DNA from: Burkholderiales bacterium UBA2459
Lineage (GTDB): Bacteria; Pseudomonadota; Gammaproteobacteria; Burkholderiales; Burkholderiaceae_E
Length of the DNA stretch: 28,614 nt
Reading direction: 5' to 3'
Assembly (NCBI GenBank): GCA_002342365.1
Contig: DDPV01000039.1
Coordinates: 8,561-37,174, forward strand
Positions 21,547 through 28,614 of this stretch are shown here, one piece after another; within the stretch, counting starts at the first letter, position 1, and the number at the start of each line of letters is the position of its first letter. A program made the position numbers and the translations under genes. Under the pieces are notes generated by a model, which made no database searches, was not told where the DNA came from, and saw nothing but the letters and a program-made list of their open reading frames with translations.

Positions 21547-24063
21547 ATGCCCATTAGTCGCAATGCTCTTTGGATTAGCGCGGCAGCGCTTTTGCTTTTA
21601 CCGGCCTTGATGTCGATGCTGGGGCTTGGCTTGACTTCAGCCACGGAGGTCGTGATTTTCGCGCTGGCCTGCATGGCGTTGAACATTCTTGTAGGCTTCA
21701 CCGGTCTTGTGTCGTTTGGCCATGGCGCTTGGTTTGGGCTCGCAGCCTATGCTGCGGCGCTTGCGCAGCTGCACTTGTTTCCCAAGAGCTTTTGGTTGCC
21801 GCTTGCCTTTGCGCTCAGCACCATCGCGTTGATCAGTTGGGGCTTTGGCTATCTGATCTTGAGAAGACGAGGTGTTTACTTCTCTTTGCTAACACTTGCG
21901 CTTTGCGCGATGCTTTACGCGATCGCGTTTCGGTGGACTGCAGTCACCGGTGGCGAGAATGGTCTTGGAGGTATCACAAGACCGATCTGGATGGGATTTG
22001 ACTTAGAAGAAAAGTTTGCCTTTTATTCGATTGTTTCATTCATAGCGATAGTAACGATCTACGGTTTATGGCGTTTTCATCGCTCACCTGTTGGCTCGGT
22101 ATTACTGGCGATTCGGGAAAATGAGCAGCGTGCGTCCTTCATCGGCTATGAGACCAATCGCTTCAAGCTGATTGCCTTTGTGATTTCGGCAACCATCACC
22201 GGGCTGGCGGGTGTTTTGTTGCTGTTTAACAATCGTATGACATCGGCAGAGCCGATTTCGGTCGTTTTTTCCGGCGAACTTTTGGCAATGCTTGTGATCG
22301 GCGGGATGCGCAGTTTTCTGGGCCCTGCGCTCGGGGCGCTCTTTTACGTGATTTTCCGTGACCTGCTATCAAGCTTGACCGAAGACTGGCTGCTGTACTT
22401 TGGCTTGCTTTTTGTCTTTTTTGTGCTTTTTTCGCCCACCGGGCTTGTGGGAATCTATGAGCGCATTACAAGGCTGTGGCGCAAGCAGCCAATTCTCGAT
22501 GCCGCAATGGCAACGCGCAGGCCTGGCTCTATTGACTTGCCTGAATTTCTCATTCCAAAGCCGAGCCCTGAGCCGATCATTCTTCGTGTCAGTGACGTGA
22601 AGCGGCACTTTGGCGGAATTAAGGCGGTCGACGGAGTAAGCATGAATGTTCGTGCGCTTGGACTTCATGCCTTGATTGGGCCCAACGGTGCAGGAAAGAC
22701 GACGGCCTTTAACCTGATATCGGGTTTTCATCCGCTGGATTCAGGAGGCATTCGGCTTGGCGCTCGCGACATCAGCAACATGCCACCCGCCCAAAGAACG
22801 CAGGCAGGTATTGGACGGTCGTTTCAGATTACCAATCTGTTTCCTGGCCTGAGTGTTCGTGAGAATGTTCGGCTTGCACTTCAATCGAAGACAAAGCAAG
22901 CGATGAATCCCCTGGTATGCGCTGCAGAACTGTCCGAGCTTAATCAAGAGACAGACGCATTGATGCTCGCGATGGGTCTTCAAGGGATTGATGAAGCTGA
23001 AGCGGGCGCACTTTCGTACGGGGGGCAGAGGCTCGTGGATATGGCGATTGCCTTGGGGACCAAGCCGCAGCTGTTGTTGCTTGACGAACCGCTCGCAGGC
23101 CTTGCCGAAGCAGAGCGAAAACGGGTCAGCACGCTGATTCATGCAATTTCAAAACAAATCCCTGTGTTACTCATTGAGCACGATATTGACCGTGTCTTTT
23201 CGATCGCAGACGCTGTCACCGTTATGCATGAGGGTAAGGTGCTGGTGGATGGAAGCGTCGAGGACGCGCGCAGCTCTCATGAAGTACAAACTATTTATAT
23301 CGGTTCAGGAAGCGAATCGATCGCTTCAAAACCTAGAGCTTCTGCGCGCGGAACTGACGTTGTTCTGCGCTGCGCATCAGTCAATACCTTTTATAGCAAA
23401 AGCCACATTCTTCGTGATGTAAGTTTTGAGATCCACGAAGGCGAAATCCTTGCCTTGCTTGGTAGAAATGGCGCAGGTAAATCGACGCTTCTCAAGACGC
23501 TGATAGGAATCAGTCCGGCTGCCACCGGAGGCATTGAGCTCTGTGGACAGCAGATCGAAACACTGAGCGCGGCTGAAATCGCAAGGCTTGGTGTTGCCTA
23601 TGTCCCTCAGGGGCGAGGTCTGTTCTCTGGCATGAGCGTCGCTCAAAATATGGAACTTGGTCGGCTCAAGCGAAGGACAGGCGCAGGGATTCACTGGGAT
23701 GAGGAGAGGATTTTTCAGTTTTTCCCCCGGATTCGTGAGCGTTGGCAGTCTCCCGCTGATTACCTGTCAGGTGGTGAGCAACAAATGGTCGCGGTAGCGC
23801 GCGCCTTGTCGGGCGACACCCGCGTGCTGCTGCTCGACGAACCCTTTGAGGGTTTGGCTCCCGCAATCGTGGAGGAGCTTTTCGAGGCCTTGGACCGATT
23901 GCGCAAAGAGGTGTCGATCATCATTGTTGATCACCATCTTGATTTGGCGTTGGCGTTATCGGATACGACGGTTGTGCTTGAGACAGGTTCGGTGACGCAC
24001 AGGGGGCCGTCCAGAGAGCTCTTTGTTGATCTGGATTTACGTCGCGAAAAGTTATGGCTTTGA
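21547..24063 (+). CDS. Fused LivM-LivG-LivF: permease plus two ABC ATPases in one polypeptide
   Basis: This 838-residue protein joins three normally separate subunits. Residues about 1-320 are a LivM-type permease (NILVGFTGLVSFGHGAWFGL). Residues about 345-590 are a LivG-type ATPase (LIGPNGAGKTTAFN, signature LSYGGQRLVDMA, LLLLDEPLAGL). Residues about 600-838 are a LivF-type ATPase (LLGRNGAGKSTLL, signature LSGGEQQMVAVARAL, LLLDEPFEGLAP, IIIVDHHLD). The LivG signature reads SYGGQ rather than the usual SYGQQ. The frame is continuous with no internal start needed. With LivH and the binding protein it would complete an importer; two linkers are Ser/Ala/Arg-rich. Confidence 0.9.
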   Translation: MPISRNALWISAAALLLLPALMSMLGLGLTSATEVVIFALACMALNILVGFTGLVSFGHGAWFGLAAYAAALAQLHLFPKSFWLPLAFALSTIALISWGFGYLILRRRGVYFSLLTLALCAMLYAIAFRWTAVTGGENGLGGITRPIWMGFDLEEKFAFYSIVSFIAIVTIYGLWRFHRSPVGSVLLAIRENEQRASFIGYETNRFKLIAFVISATITGLAGVLLLFNNRMTSAEPISVVFSGELLAMLVIGGMRSFLGPALGALFYVIFRDLLSSLTEDWLLYFGLLFVFFVLFSPTGLVGIYERITRLWRKQPILDAAMATRRPGSIDLPEFLIPKPSPEPIILRVSDVKRHFGGIKAVDGVSMNVRALGLHALIGPNGAGKTTAFNLISGFHPLDSGGIRLGARDISNMPPAQRTQAGIGRSFQITNLFPGLSVRENVRLALQSKTKQAMNPLVCAAELSELNQETDALMLAMGLQGIDEAEAGALSYGGQRLVDMAIALGTKPQLLLLDEPLAGLAEAERKRVSTLIHAISKQIPVLLIEHDIDRVFSIADAVTVMHEGKVLVDGSVEDARSSHEVQTIYIGSGSESIASKPRASARGTDVVLRCASVNTFYSKSHILRDVSFEIHEGEILALLGRNGAGKSTLLKTLIGISPAATGGIELCGQQIETLSAAEIARLGVAYVPQGRGLFSGMSVAQNMELGRLKRRTGAGIHWDEERIFQFFPRIRERWQSPADYLSGGEQQMVAVARALSGDTRVLLLDEPFEGLAPAIVEELFEALDRLRKEVSIIIVDHHLDLALALSDTTVVLETGSVTHRGPSRELFVDLDLRREKLWL

Positions 24064-24134
24064 ATCGCATTGCTTCGTCACAGGATGGTTTTGTGCACCC
24101 TTGAAGAACGTACGCGTTGCTGCAAGCCCAGGGC

Positions 24135-25040
24135 TTAGCGATTAAAAAATCGTTGCACCACCGTATCGGAGACCGACTGCAAGAAGGCGATTTCCTCAGG
24201 GCTGAATTGCCCAAAATAGTTATAAATATTGCCTTTGCACGGCTGACTATAAATCGAGCTGAAGGTTACGCAGGCTGCCAGATAAGTCCCCAGCGCGTTG
24301 GGATGCGAGCCATCGTAGGTCATGTGCAGTGAAACGTTTGGACGCTGCCGGTAGGCCTCCTCAAAGGCAAGCGCCACCGGAATGACCAATGCATCGATCT
24401 CGTTTGCAGCCTCAATGTAATGGCGGGCGGTGGCTGTGAGATTTTGGGGTTTTGTTTGCCGATGCGGGGCGGCGTAAGCATGCGTCATGTACAAGGCTAC
24501 TTGCCCACCGTGCTTGCGAATCGTCGCTGCATGTTCGCGGATGAGCCTTCGCGATTCGATTCGACGGGCATCGCTCAGCGGTGCGGCACTTCCATCAGCG
24601 AGAATCACGAGCTGAAATCCTTCTTTCACCCCGAGTTGGCCTGGCGTGACCAACCACTCAACCGGTTGATGCGCAAGCGAAGCGCCGCTGATGGTTGCAG
24701 ACTTGTAGTCAATGTCTGATTCTTTGGGAGCCGGATTGCCGGATGCAAGCATCCGTTTGATGTGATTGTGCAGACTGTTATTATAGTAAAAATAACTATT
24801 CCCGATCAGAAGCACGCGAAGCGGCATCTCAACCTGGGGCTTGGTGATTTTGGGCTTTGGTAGCTCTTGCGCGCTAAGATGCAAAGTCACAAGGCAAGCC
24901 GCCAACGCCAAGGAAGCCTTTGCAGCGAGGGCTCTGCATAACAGTGCGCGCACAGGTTCCTTGGGCGCTTCGGAATGTGTGCTTGGGGAACTTCTTTGTA
25001 TGAGGACAAGGTCCACAGATTGGGCGGAGTCGGTGCTCAT
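24135..25040 (-). CDS. Exported SGNH-type hydrolase
   Basis: The 301-residue protein begins with a long polar tail (about 1-40) and a hydrophobic export segment (ASLALAACLVTLHLSAQ), then an SGNH/GDSL-like core with GNS at 80-82 (VLLIGNSYFYYNNSLH, catalytic Ser82) and a C-terminal Asp243/His246 pair (YDGSHPNALGTYL). Such enzymes cleave ester or acetyl groups on carbohydrates or lipids. Its ATG overlaps the stop of the GNAT gene (ATGA), so the two are coupled and an acylation/deacylation pair is possible, but that is speculation. Confidence 0.78.
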   Translation of the reverse strand: MSTDSAQSVDLVLIQRSSPSTHSEAPKEPVRALLCRALAAKASLALAACLVTLHLSAQELPKPKITKPQVEMPLRVLLIGNSYFYYNNSLHNHIKRMLASGNPAPKESDIDYKSATISGASLAHQPVEWLVTPGQLGVKEGFQLVILADGSAAPLSDARRIESRRLIREHAATIRKHGGQVALYMTHAYAAPHRQTKPQNLTATARHYIEAANEIDALVIPVALAFEEAYRQRPNVSLHMTYDGSHPNALGTYLAACVTFSSIYSQPCKGNIYNYFGQFSPEEIAFLQSVSDTVVQRFFNR

Positions 25041-25477
25041 ATCAGTTTTCGGTACTGCACAAAACCGCTCTTGTCTGCAATACGGTCATAAAGAAACATC
25101 GCATCTTTATTGGATTCGTGGGTCAGCCACCAGACACGCGATGCACCCGATGCTGCTGCGCGCTCATAAACATGTTCAATCAGCGCTCGGCCAACGCCTC
25201 TCCCACGCATTGGCAGCTCCACGAAGAGATCTTGCAGATACATGTAGTCGCCCGATGTCCAGCAGCTGCGATGCTCGATGTAATGCACCATGCCAATCAC
25301 TTTGCCGTGTAGCTCAGCCACTGCGCAGTGCATCGGCTCGGAGGGATTGTGAAAGCGTGACCAGGTGATGGCGGTTGTCTCCTCAGGAATATTGGTCTTG
25401 TAGAAAATTTGATAAGCCTTCCAAAGCACTAACCACGGATCGAAGTCTGTTGCTTGTGCCATCCGGATGTTGATCAC
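25037..25477 (-). CDS. GNAT-family N-acetyltransferase
   Basis: The 146-residue protein has the GNAT core: strand IGMVHYIEHRS, then YLQDLFVELPMRGRGVGRALIEH (the acetyl-CoA pyrophosphate loop RGRGVG), and VWWLTHESNKDAMFLYDRIA. The substrate is unknown. The GTG at 25477 is preceded by GGGAGG, which makes it a better start than GTG 25495. It overlaps the SGNH hydrolase gene downstream. Confidence 0.88.
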   Translation of the reverse strand: MINIRMAQATDFDPWLVLWKAYQIFYKTNIPEETTAITWSRFHNPSEPMHCAVAELHGKVIGMVHYIEHRSCWTSGDYMYLQDLFVELPMRGRGVGRALIEHVYERAAASGASRVWWLTHESNKDAMFLYDRIADKSGFVQYRKLI

Positions 25478-25665
25478 AGGTCCCTCCCTTTTCACAAAGT
25501 GTGCTGCTAGCTGTCATCACTCTTTAACATGATGCAGAGCCTGCGCCAAATTTCAGGACAGGTCAGAAGCGTTGCAGGTCTTTGCCCCAGGTACTATGCT
25601 CATGGTGCTCGTGGTGCTCGAGCGAGCGAGAAAGGTCCTTCACTGCTGCCAAGGGAGATTACGTC

Positions 25666-26079
25666 ATGAGATTGATCCGAAGCGTCGCATTTGCATGTGC
25701 TGCATGGGCACTGGCCGGCTTGCCCGCGCATGCGGCCGATAAGAAAGAGCCTGCAAAGGATGCCAAGGCACCGGCTGCCGATGCGCCCGCCGTAAAAAAG
25801 TCTGATTCCGGGATTTGTCACGACAAGAGCTCACCGAGCTATGAGCGTACAAAGAATTTCACAGCCTTTAAAACGATGGATGAGTGCGTCAAGACCGGCG
25901 GAAGCCTGCCCAAGAATGCAGCCGCAACGAGTGCCGCGCCAGCGATTGTGGTGAAAAAGTCCGATAACGGCATTTGCCACGACCCATCAAGCCCGAGCTA
26001 TGAGAAGACGGCAAAGTTTACGAGCTACCCCAGCATGGACGACTGTGTCAAAAGCGGCGGTAAGGCACCCAAGAAGTAA
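25666..26079 (+). CDS. Secreted protein with two copies of a GICHD cysteine motif
   Basis: The 137-residue precursor has a signal peptide (MRLIRSVAFACAAWALAGLP, cut near AHA-AD), a Lys/Ala linker, and two 40-residue repeats at residues 44-83 and 97-136. The repeats share KKSD-GICHD-SSPSYE-T--FT----MD-CVK-GG--PK, identical at 27 of 40 positions, each with two Cys. The motif occurs in other proteobacterial secreted and nuclease-linked proteins, where its role is unclear. AAGGGAG precedes ATG 25666, which decides against the longer frame from 25582. Tandem 9-bp repeats (25597-25623) lie just upstream. Confidence 0.8.
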   Translation: MRLIRSVAFACAAWALAGLPAHAADKKEPAKDAKAPAADAPAVKKSDSGICHDKSSPSYERTKNFTAFKTMDECVKTGGSLPKNAAATSAAPAIVVKKSDNGICHDPSSPSYEKTAKFTSYPSMDDCVKSGGKAPKK

Positions 26080-26120
26080 AACCGCTTGGAAATTGCCGTC
26101 CAGCGAGCTCCATGGATTGC

Positions 26121-26501
26121 TTAGACTGGATGTCGGCGCAGGTTCTGGGCGAGACGCGGCGTGGCGTGAAGGTCCACGGCAAGCCTAGCCAGAATCATCA
26201 CCGGCACGGGGTGTTGTGGTATGCCGCTGGTAACACGCGGTGCCGCGTTGGATGGCTCGACACTGCCAACCGCCAAGCTGTAGAAACCAACGACCGAGCC
26301 GGATTGGCAGCTCACGTAGGTTTGCGCGCTGTTGGATTTTTGGTTGTCAAATGCAAAGCGCTGCAAGAACTGATAGCTCGAAACGGGTGCGGTCAGCCAA
26401 GGTCTGGTTGGCCGCGATGATGCCCATTCGGGGAAGTCTGCGTCGTCAGCAGTGAGCAGAGCGTTAGGCCTGGGTTGGTTATCTTTGCCTCCCCTGGGCA
26501 T
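26121..26501 (-). pseudogene. Decayed TacT-like GNAT toxin fragment
   Basis: The 126-codon frame keeps the middle of a TacT-type acetyltransferase: SYQFLQRFAFDNQ, SAQTYVSCQSGSVVGFYSLA and VPVMILARLAVD, a pattern seen in toxins that acetylate aminoacyl-tRNA. The expected acetyl-CoA loop (QGRGLG-like) after LAVD is degraded to HATPRLAQNL and the frame ends within 20 residues, while the normal N-terminal FDCG segment is absent. No adjacent RHH antitoxin gene is visible. It is most likely a remnant. Confidence 0.6.
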
Positions 26502-26507
26502 GGCTGC

Positions 26508-26585
26508 CTATGGCATCAGTACGGTGTTATCCGTCAAGTACACGCCCTGGGGTGCAAGTAAATTAAGTTCCCTGATGCTTATCAT
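26508..26585 (-). CDS. Possible 25-residue peptide downstream of hipA
   Basis: A short frame encodes MISIRELNLLAPQGVYLTDN plus TVLMP. It begins 23 bp after the hipA stop codon and has a GGTGGAG ribosome binding site at good spacing. I do not recognise the peptide; it could be a small protein or the start of a decayed gene. Confidence 0.25.
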   Translation of the reverse strand: MISIRELNLLAPQGVYLTDNTVLMP

Positions 26586-26607
26586 CGGGCTCCACCAAGG
26601 ATGATGC

Positions 26608-27885
26608 TCAGTACACAGGATCTGGCGGTTCGCTGCGCTCAAAACTTTCAGGAAGTATCGCTGGTGCGATCGCTTCAATGTCGGCATCAGATACCCCGTG
26701 TTTTTTGAAAACCTCTCGCCATCGGGAGACCTCTCTGCGCATCCGATCGATCTCGGCTCGAGCACCTGCCAGCGAGAGGCCAAACACCGCAGGCACCGAC
26801 AGCAGGTTGTAGATACTGGCCGCTCTGCCAAACGTGCCCACCTGCAGTGCCAAGTCCCGGCGCTCCTTGGAGGTCGCCGGCAAAGGCACGATGTCATAGG
26901 CAGGCGAAAGACGCCAGCGTCCATCTACCTGCAGCAGAGCGTGGTTGCGCGGGTGGTCGTCGTTATTGGTCACCATGGCATTGAAGACCATCCGGCGAAA
27001 TAGCTCCAGTCGGTCTTGCTCGGGTCGTGAAGACCAGCGCCGCAGCTCGTCTGCCAGCAGCAGATACGACCAGCGATCACGTCCCAGATAGGTGTCTTCG
27101 GCATCCAGGACGGTCAATCCGGAGACGAGGCCGAAGCGGACATAAGCCTTAGCCTCTGGGTTCCATTGCCGGTCAAATCGCTCGAGCATCAGGGCATCAC
27201 GGTTTCCCAGCTTCTCGATCCGGGTGCTGCACACATCCAGGCCAACCGAACGTGCCAGCTCCAGCGTTGCGTACTCAATGCGCTGCATGTTGAGCTTGTC
27301 GTTCTTCTCGGGCAACTTGGTCAGCCAGATGTGTTGATCGTCTTCCACGGTTACCTTGGGCCGTGCCCCGCCCATGCTGGTGCCCGGCTCCAGCTGCTCG
27401 AGGATCTCGTGCGGAAGTTTCCCGCTTGCTTCGAGCTCCTGTGCGGCATCGGTCAGCGCCTGCAACTGATGGGTGCGGTTGAAGGGACGCACAGCGGTCG
27501 GTGGTTTGGGCGACCTGCCAAAGCGCAGGTTGCCTGCGCCGTCGTCGGGGCCGTTCAGCAGGTAGTCGATCTCGGAGATATCGGCTTCGGGCAGGCTTAG
27601 CTTGGCCTGAATGACACGCCGGCCCCAGGCGTCGGGGCTCGCGTCGCGCAGAGCGCCGGGTATGCCCTTGAGCTTGGTGAACTGCTGGGGGCGATCGCTC
27701 AAGGGGAGGTTGTACGGGTCCAGCGATGGAGCGTTCTGACGTGCCAGGTAGGAGCGACCGTATTGGAAGACACCTCGGTATGCGCTAGGGCCCACTTCGC
27801 TCACCGTCAACACACCGCAGACCGTCCACTCGAAGGTGCCGGGCAACTGGATGAAGGCGTAACAGGTCTGGTCCTTGTCAGGCAT
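26608..27885 (-). CDS. hipA: HipA-type serine/threonine kinase toxin
   Basis: The 425-residue protein has a HipA N-terminal coupler region (about 1-110) and kinase-like C-terminal region: GTSMGGARPK (168-177, corresponding to the Ser-containing ATP loop), IWLTKLP, catalytic NNDDHPRNH (307-315) and AYDIVPLP (329-336). HipA phosphorylates glutamyl-tRNA synthetase or related targets and causes dormancy. The start at 27885 is set by AAGGCGG upstream and the 11-bp gap from hipB; the frame extends farther upstream through hipB. All key kinase residues are present, so it is likely active. Confidence 0.9.
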   Translation of the reverse strand: MPDKDQTCYAFIQLPGTFEWTVCGVLTVSEVGPSAYRGVFQYGRSYLARQNAPSLDPYNLPLSDRPQQFTKLKGIPGALRDASPDAWGRRVIQAKLSLPEADISEIDYLLNGPDDGAGNLRFGRSPKPPTAVRPFNRTHQLQALTDAAQELEASGKLPHEILEQLEPGTSMGGARPKVTVEDDQHIWLTKLPEKNDKLNMQRIEYATLELARSVGLDVCSTRIEKLGNRDALMLERFDRQWNPEAKAYVRFGLVSGLTVLDAEDTYLGRDRWSYLLLADELRRWSSRPEQDRLELFRRMVFNAMVTNNDDHPRNHALLQVDGRWRLSPAYDIVPLPATSKERRDLALQVGTFGRAASIYNLLSVPAVFGLSLAGARAEIDRMRREVSRWREVFKKHGVSDADIEAIAPAILPESFERSEPPDPVY

Positions 27886-27896
27886 GTTGGCCGCCT

Positions 27897-28226
27897 TCAA
27901 AAGTCGTTGTCGGGCGCGGTGCTGCGAATGCGTGCGGGCAGGCGAGCCAGCTCCAGCGTTTTGCCGTGCTCGTCGGTCTCGGGGTTTGCCAGCTCCTTGG
28001 CCGTCTGCAGTAAGCCGAGCGCCCAAAGCACGCTCAGTACATGGCCGAGCGAGACACCCTCTTCGCCCTTTTCCAGGCGGCGAATCGTTTTCTCGCCAAC
28101 TCCAGCCTTGCGGGCGAGCTCACCCTGGCGCATGCGGCGGCGCTTGCGTGCCGTGCGGACGTGCATGCCCAACTCACGGGTGGTCTGAGTGACTTCGAAG
28201 GGGAACGGGGTCGAAATGGCGGGCAT
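27897..28226 (-). CDS. hipB: HipB-type XRE antitoxin and repressor
   Basis: The 109-residue protein contains an XRE helix-turn-helix at about 20-75 (HVRTARKRRRMRQGELARKA, GVGEKTIRRLEKGEEGVSL), matching HipB-like antitoxins, which inhibit HipA and repress the operon. The C-terminal 35 residues are less ordered, ending APDNDF. AGAGG (28233-28237) precedes the ATG at 28226. The gene sits immediately before hipA on the same strand. Confidence 0.88.
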   Translation of the reverse strand: MPAISTPFPFEVTQTTRELGMHVRTARKRRRMRQGELARKAGVGEKTIRRLEKGEEGVSLGHVLSVLWALGLLQTAKELANPETDEHGKTLELARLPARIRSTAPDNDF

Positions 28227-28245
28227 ATCGAGCCTCTTGTACGAG

Positions 28246-28257
28246 TTAACCGGTTAA
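28246..28257. promoter_or_regulatory. Perfect 12-bp palindrome, likely HipB operator
   Basis: TTAACCGGTTAA is an exact palindrome 20 bp upstream of the hipB start. A possible extended -10 (TGCTATTTA on the minus strand) overlaps its upstream edge. The position fits autorepression by HipB, known for the family but not shown here. Confidence 0.65.
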
Positions 28258-28299
28258 ATAGCACCGTTTTGTAGTGTACCAGTGGTGAAACCGATTTTT

Positions 28300-28458
28300 A
28301 TGAAAAGGTTCTATCTAATTGCTGATGAGGGCCCACGAAGCACTGCCGATTATCCAAAAGGACGCCTATCGATTCTTGACGTACTGGGCAAGGGGTCGTT
28401 TGAAGTTAGTCAGCATGCTTTTGCCACCACGTACCAGAGATTCCAGATGAGGCCATAG
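28300..28458 (+). CDS. Possible 52-residue protein divergent from hipB
   Basis: The frame encodes a 52-residue product starting MKRFYLIADEGPRSTADYPK. Composition is protein-like, but no family is recognised and the ribosome binding site is poor. It may be a gene fragment, since the neighbouring sequence to the window edge holds no convincing gene. Confidence 0.25.
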   Translation: MKRFYLIADEGPRSTADYPKGRLSILDVLGKGSFEVSQHAFATTYQRFQMRP

Positions 28459-28614
28459 ATTTGCGCAATGACAGCGCCTTTCGGACTCATCCCGAGTGAT
28501 AGCGTTGAAACAGTTCCTTGTCGTGATTGATGGTCACGATAGCTTGACCCAATCTTTGACGGTTGCTCGCGGCAGGTAAAGAAACAATGGGTTTTCAACG
28601 ACGGGTCAAACGCC
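28410..28614 (-). other. Open frame reaching the window edge, unassigned
   Basis: One minus-strand frame stays open from the window edge to a stop at 28410 (ending IWNLWYVVAKAC); the other two close within 20 bp of the edge. It overlaps the plus-strand candidate above, and I recognise no family. It could be the 3' part of a gene or mobile element that begins outside the window. Confidence 0.2.

Noticed and set aside
27886..28026. HipA N-terminal extension
   Set aside because: This part of the frame runs through hipB; the HipA-like sequence begins at 27885 with its own ribosome binding site.

Overview
The window looks like chromosomal DNA of a betaproteobacterium, probably Burkholderiales. 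The evidence is a moderate-to-high GC content, an 87-residue second IF-1 of the betaproteobacterial type, a Tat-exported HiPIP, a LexA box that nearly matches the CTGT-N8-ACAG consensus, and generally beta-type protein sequences. This placement is an inference from protein families; there is no rRNA or tRNA in the window to confirm it. Left part (1-10184): a VOC protein, an isolated fliG followed at once by a MaoC-type hydratase, an SbtA-like permease, a FecR-domain exported protein translationally coupled to a CHASE2-class III cyclase, a PNPOx-like flavoprotein, an HPF-like protein divergent from a MerR-type regulator with a strong palindrome between them, a small zinc-ribbon protein coupled by GTGA to an IF-1 paralogue, a small membrane protein, and a HiPIP whose promoter abuts a 16-bp-period repeat. 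Middle part (10297-19057): a His-rich small protein, a FemAB/BioF2-like GNAT protein, and a complete vitamin B12 uptake operon (btuB-btuF-btuC-btuD, minus strand) that starts with a sigma70-like promoter and a full cobalamin riboswitch. Next come a small gene under a near-perfect SOS box, an acidic small protein, an SDR lacking the catalytic Tyr, and a PlsC-like acyltransferase. Right part (19209-25477): a branched-chain-amino-acid-type ABC importer made of a Tat-exported binding protein, a LivH permease and an 838-residue fusion of LivM, LivG and LivF, followed by a coupled GNAT/SGNH-hydrolase pair. The far right (25666-28614) looks accessory: a secreted protein with two copies of a GICHD-type Cys motif, a decayed TacT-like GNAT toxin fragment, and an intact hipBA module with a perfect palindrome at its promoter, then low-information sequence up to the window edge. 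I found no CRISPR array, phage module or intact insertion sequence. The most notable items are the LivM-LivG-LivF fusion, the zinc-ribbon/IF-1 coupling, the SOS-boxed unknown gene, the B12 riboswitch with a duplicated segment that may supply the btuB ribosome binding site, and the palindrome at the HPF/MerR divergent promoter.
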